A stretch of 44,136 nt of DNA, taken from positions 1 through 44,136 of the forward strand of contig NZ_JAEC01000035.1 of the NCBI RefSeq assembly GCF_000518705.1, given 5' to 3'. The stretch is from Shewanella colwelliana ATCC 39565 (GTDB lineage Bacteria; Pseudomonadota; Gammaproteobacteria; Enterobacterales; Shewanellaceae). Positions 41,601 through 44,136 of this stretch are shown piece after piece. The position numbers and the translations under genes are program-made. The notes beneath the pieces were generated by a model. It did not search any database and was not told where the DNA came from. It saw nothing but the letters and a program-made list of their open reading frames with translations. Numbering within the stretch: position 1 is the stretch's first letter; every line of letters begins with the position of its first letter.

Positions 41601-44136
41601 AACACCAGATATTTGGATGTTATCTGTGTTGCCAAACTGGAATGAAGTAATAGATTCACTGCCAGACTTAAAGCGTAATTGCTGGGAGTCAGCATCGGAA
41701 CCATTACTGTAAAGATCGCCTTCACTGAGCAAGGACATAGCACCAGTTGTCAACGCTGTTGGCGATGTCGGTGTGTTTGTGCCTGGAGCATTGAGGTCAA
41801 CATGAATAGAACCGTTTGCGCTGTCGCCATCGCTATCTGTTACCGTCACATTGAAATCAAGATCGACATCCGTCGTCTCAGTAACGATGTTTTGTGCTGA
41901 GGTGCCAGTAAATTGGAAATTCGCATGGTTACCTTGTGCACTCGTGGACACCTCTATGTAACTAATTTCACCCAAGTTACTGATCACTTGACCACTAGTG
42001 ATATCACCTTCACCCAGCAGGTTTCCGTTTGCATCATAGGCTTTAAAGTGAGCGTAAGTCGCTCCCTCAAACTGAATCGATGCGGAGGCGACATTATCGG
42101 CATAGTCTACGATTAGCGCTTCGCCTTGGTCTACCCAAGCGTTCTGTACACCAAACCCATTGGTATTACCGTTGACTGTGCTAGAGACTAAACCAGAAGT
42201 TGATGTAAGCGTGAAGATCATCTCATGGGTTGGATCTACATCACTGATATCGTTGTTTATAATGTAATTAGTTCCATCGAATGTGACATAAGCTGCTGGA
42301 GTGTTACCTCCTTTACCACCACTCATATCTGCAACGGTAATCGTTTCTACTTGGTCAATTGGGCGTACGACATCAAGCTGATAGCTGTCGCTATTTGGAT
42401 CTATCGATAAGGTAAATATTATGGATTGACCGTTATTATCAGGATCATAAGCCGAAGGTGTAGCACTGGCATCAGAATACGCGATTAAGATACTTGGGTT
42501 GCTTGGATCGACATAATAGAAGACGGTTAACCCTCCCGCAGTAATTCCTGAATTTGAGAATGTGCCACCACCGGAAATATTGCTCGACAGATCTGCGCTA
42601 TAGTTTTGATCTGCACCATCGACGTTAATAACACCTTCATACTGACCCACCGCATTATTGCCAACAAGATCCTGTGGCGTTAGGTCTACACCATCATCGA
42701 CCACTTTAACCGAGACAGTGCCTGTAGCTGTAGCACCAGATGCATCAGTTGCAATTACAGTGATGCCATCAACCGTAAGGTCATTAACAGATACATTGTG
42801 AGACAGGTTATCAAGCAAGGTTACCGAAACACTTACTGATCCTGCATTGCCTGCTGAGATTGCGTTGCCAGTTAAGGATAACTGCAGTACGTCAGTGTTG
42901 CCGATACTACCAATTAGATTGCCTGATGCATCTAATGACCAAGTAAGGTTGCCATCTAAACCATCTACAGTAATGTCGTTTAAGTTTGTAAATGCAAATG
43001 CCGTAACATCATGTGCACCCGCAGTGAAACTAAGGCCTGCACTGTCACTATCTGTCGCAGAGCCTAGGGTGTTAGCGTCATCGACCGTCAAGTCGACATT
43101 GCTGCCGCCGGAAACATCATTAACACCATTAATTGTAATGGTGACGGTTGTCCAAGTTACACCGTCTGCATTATAAACTTTAAACTCTTCCGTTAAGAAC
43201 TCTCCGCTATTAAGGTTTTGGATCGCACTTTGGCTGTTGTCAGCGGTGTAGATCCAGTTGCCGTAAGCGTCGACGGACAGGGTTCCGTATTGGCCCGTCA
43301 ATGTGTCTGCGGTGAACTTGTCTTCACCTGCATCGCCGTCCGTGCCCGCATCTAAGATGCCCGAGGTGATGAGGTTTCCATCGACGTTAACCGCAGTATC
43401 TTCTGTCACACTGCCAGTGTCAGGCAACAAAGTTGGCACATCGTTGGTGCCCGTGATGGTGATGGTGACGGTGTGCTCGGTGCCATCTTCGCTTAGTACC
43501 ACAAAGGTTTCGACTTTGGTCTCGCCTTCAGCCAAGTACTGCACCTCGGCGTTGGCAACGTTGTACGTCCAGTTGCCATTGGTATCGATGGTTAAGCTGC
43601 CCAGTGCGCCATTGCTCGGCGTGCCGTTACCGGCTTGGAATACAGACTGACCTGCATCGGCATCATCAATGGTGAGGAGGCCAGTGTCAGTCAGGGTTGG
43701 GTTGCTGGCATCTTCGGTAACCGCTCCACTGTCGTCACCGGCGAACACAGGGATGTCGCCGTCTGGAGTTACAGTGATCATCAAGGTCGCACTTGCACCG
43801 GTATTGGTGGTGTAAGTGATCACCGGAACGCTGCCGTTCCAGTTGTCATTCGGGGTGAAGGTGTAGGTGCCATCGGCATTGATGACTAATGAGCCGCCTT
43901 CCACCTCAACCGTGGTGCCCGCTGCAACGGTTTCGCCGTTAACAGTGAAGCTAACCACTGACAAGTCGCTGTCGATATCGCTGTCGTTATCCAATACGTT
44001 GCCAGTGGCGACGGTATCTTCTGCAATGGTGTTGCTGTCGTTAGCCAGCACAGAGGCATCATCAACAGGGGTGACTTCAATGGTTAAGGTCGCACTTGCA
44101 CCGGTATTGGTGGTGTAAGTGATCACCGGAACGCTG
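38673..44136 (-). CDS. bpfA: Giant RTX adhesin, BpfA/LapA-like, C-terminal part
   Basis: At least 1,820 residues of a biofilm adhesin; the 5' part lies beyond the right edge (the frame is open through 44136). In visible-residue order: Big/cadherin-like repeats of 101 residues (1-120); two VCBS-type repeats (about 120-335); T1SS-143-like domains at about 340-485 and 780-927 with unassigned beta-rich regions after each; and a von Willebrand A domain (about 1275-1540). The A domain has a full MIDAS: DSSGS, a Thr in DDGWTNYEAAF, and an Asp in FITDGEPN. Calcium-binding RTX nonapeptides GGxGxDxL follow (about 1620-1690), then a C-terminal type I secretion signal region. First gene of the secretion operon visible here. 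The N-terminal retention and LapG cleavage sites are not in view. Confidence 0.93.
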   Translation of the reverse strand, partial: SVPVITYTTNTGASATLTIEVTPVDDASVLANDSNTIAEDTVATGNVLDNDSDIDSDLSVVSFTVNGETVAAGTTVEVEGGSLVINADGTYTFTPNDNWNGSVPVITYTTNTGASATLMITVTPDGDIPVFAGDDSGAVTEDASNPTLTDTGLLTIDDADAGQSVFQAGNGTPSNGALGSLTIDTNGNWTYNVANAEVQYLAEGETKVETFVVLSEDGTEHTVTITITGTNDVPTLLPDTGSVTEDTAVNVDGNLITSGILDAGTDGDAGEDKFTADTLTGQYGTLSVDAYGNWIYTADNSQSAIQNLNSGEFLTEEFKVYNADGVTWTTVTITINGVNDVSGGSNVDLTVDDANTLGSATDSDSAGLSFTAGAHDVTAFAFTNLNDITVDGLDGNLTWSLDASGNLIGSIGNTDVLQLSLTGNAISAGNAGSVSVSVTLLDNLSHNVSVNDLTVDGITVIATDASGATATGTVSVKVVDDGVDLTPQDLVGNNAVGQYEGVINVDGADQNYSADLSSNISGGGTFSNSGITAGGLTVFYYVDPSNPSILIAYSDASATPSAYDPDNNGQSIIFTLSIDPNSDSYQLDVVRPIDQVETITVADMSGGKGGNTPAAYVTFDGTNYIINNDISDVDPTHEMIFTLTSTSGLVSSTVNGNTNGFGVQNAWVDQGEALIVDYADNVASASIQFEGATYAHFKAYDANGNLLGEGDITSGQVISNLGEISYIEVSTSAQGNHANFQFTGTSAQNIVTETTDVDLDFNVTVTDSDGDSANGSIHVDLNAPGTNTPTSPTALTTGAMSLLSEGDLYSNGSDADSQQLRFKSGSESITSFQFGNTDNIQISGVNANIKWSFNDNGQLIGTFMGKEAISLTLNGGRIESGEEGSVSVTVELLDTFPHNVSAENLVISGIDVIAVDAQGNSATSSMTVQVADDAPEIADAATVAVSDTDIPDALVGSFSLTNSRGSSSDLDFDGFTITARGFTSATDSTLTESNIFGNSSGIGVQSVNSPYLNLAGEVDFRQFADGTSASEEVIITLDAGRLAYGVNIDFDNMFRGEREVGVVDFYRDGQLIGSQTFSSNADSGDYAERFNVMQGGFDQMVIRALDNGVNNPSDNSDFAIKRIEFLGYDDIASGYATGSVDTDWGADGIGSLVFDGTDENGLFTSDGQSILTSLSGNTLLGQTDSGELVFKVEFTPSTGQWEFYQYKAIEQTSDGQLDFNVSATDSDGDSAEGHFAVTPQVVVRDYIQTNGTDGDNTIDGSENHDVIVSDTSGIQIVQGENYNIAFILDSSGSMSSAIEAATSQLLQVFTTLQSSATGLHSGVVNVLLVDFDFDANISLSVNLADPNALDTLTLALSKISDDGWTNYEAAFDAAIEWFTNGDAASNNGTNLTYFITDGEPNYYMKETPITDIEVLDYKYSSDMGLADLIHLYTPGQALVYNGLEIIAANGIVYEWKEKGNNNGWGSKTEIGQLELDANGNYFVAIPTEGSNEAVSGAQSAFQVLDTLSNVEAIGIGSGISLNRLTPYDSDGNVATNIDASKLASVILGSEQLLLQGDDTVNSGDGNDIIFGDIVAFDGIEGQGYAALQKFVAQQTGENPADVSIQDVHEYVSANPSLFDTSRSDDGNDILAGNRGDDILFGQGGNDELHGGSGDDLLIGGSGLDHLIGGSGSDTLIGGLGDDTLTGGTDADTFVWQQGESGTDHITDFDINQDKLDLSDLLQGESGDNLSNYLHFSFNEGNTTISINADGDGDTDYDQFIVLDGVDLSSLGNTDGQIINSLLGNNGEGALIVDQSDDIATQSSASEQNLLDLNDSPIMIP
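43784..44136 (-). repeat. 303-bp tandem repeat inside bpfA
   Basis: About 50 bases ending at 43833 are the same as those ending at 44136 (both encode PVITYTTNTGASATL), a period of 303 bases or 101 residues. The array most likely continues beyond the window as the long repeat region of the adhesin. Confidence 0.85.

Noticed and set aside
38673..44136. Several plus-strand open frames of 60-115 residues across bpfA
   Set aside because: The adhesin is repetitive and low in stop codons on the opposite strand; these frames share its periodicity and have no ribosome-binding sites.
43784..44136. Repeated 300-base units considered as a mobile element or CRISPR-like array
   Set aside because: The repeats are in frame and encode adhesin domains; there are no spacers, no terminal inverted repeats and no transposase.

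Overview
The window looks like a chromosomal segment of a marine gammaproteobacterium, most likely a Shewanella. The reasons are the close resemblance of ComM, PaeA/YtfL, IlvY, IlvC, Rep and UbiK to gammaproteobacterial proteins, and a complete bpfA-agg-ompA-bpfG-bpfD adhesin locus in the order known from Shewanella. Nothing here looks like a phage, integron or CRISPR region; it is core chromosome with a few scars of gene decay.

Left part (1-6340): comM (minus strand), the CNNM/CBS membrane protein paeA (plus), a membrane diguanylate cyclase (minus), a periplasmic solute-binding-like protein (minus) and ilvY (minus). Branched-chain amino acid block (6340-14927): ilvY and ilvC are divergent and share a short control region with a LysR-type palindrome. 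They are followed by ilvGMEDA, preceded by an attenuator with a 31-codon leader peptide (ilvL), which is described here from the sequence. Next come a class V aminotransferase gene with a structured leader, a small membrane protein, and a 630-residue anchored protein of unknown function with ankyrin-like stretches.

Middle (19120-26654): an NSS-family sodium symporter gene broken by a frameshift in a run of seven G; an Lrp/AsnC regulator downstream of a PAP2 phosphatase; creD with a perfect 14-bp palindrome in front; ubiK; a C-terminal remnant of an RND efflux pump; and the helicase gene rep. A GAF-GAF-GGDEF-(degenerate EAL) protein lies convergent to rep. A tRNA cluster (Arg-CCG, His-GTG, two identical Pro-TGG) follows. 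Beyond it lie a duplicated scrap of the tRNA-Pro 3' end with its terminator, and 15-bp tandem repeats.

Right part (30277-44136): a c-di-GMP controlled biofilm adhesin system, all on the minus strand. In transcription order it is the giant RTX adhesin bpfA (its 5' part lies outside the window), the type I secretion ABC transporter, the membrane fusion protein, the TolC-like outer-membrane channel, an OmpA-like lipoprotein, the LapG-type periplasmic protease and the LapD-type inner-membrane c-di-GMP receptor. By analogy with Pseudomonas LapADG, high c-di-GMP lets the LapD homologue sequester the protease so that the adhesin stays on the surface; low c-di-GMP releases the protease and the adhesin is cut off. 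The two other GGDEF proteins in the window could supply c-di-GMP to it, but this is inference.

No wholly new system was established. The observations most worth checking are the frameshifted symporter, the tRNA-Pro scar, the ankyrin-like envelope protein, the ilv attenuator and the hairpin between bpfA and its transporter gene.
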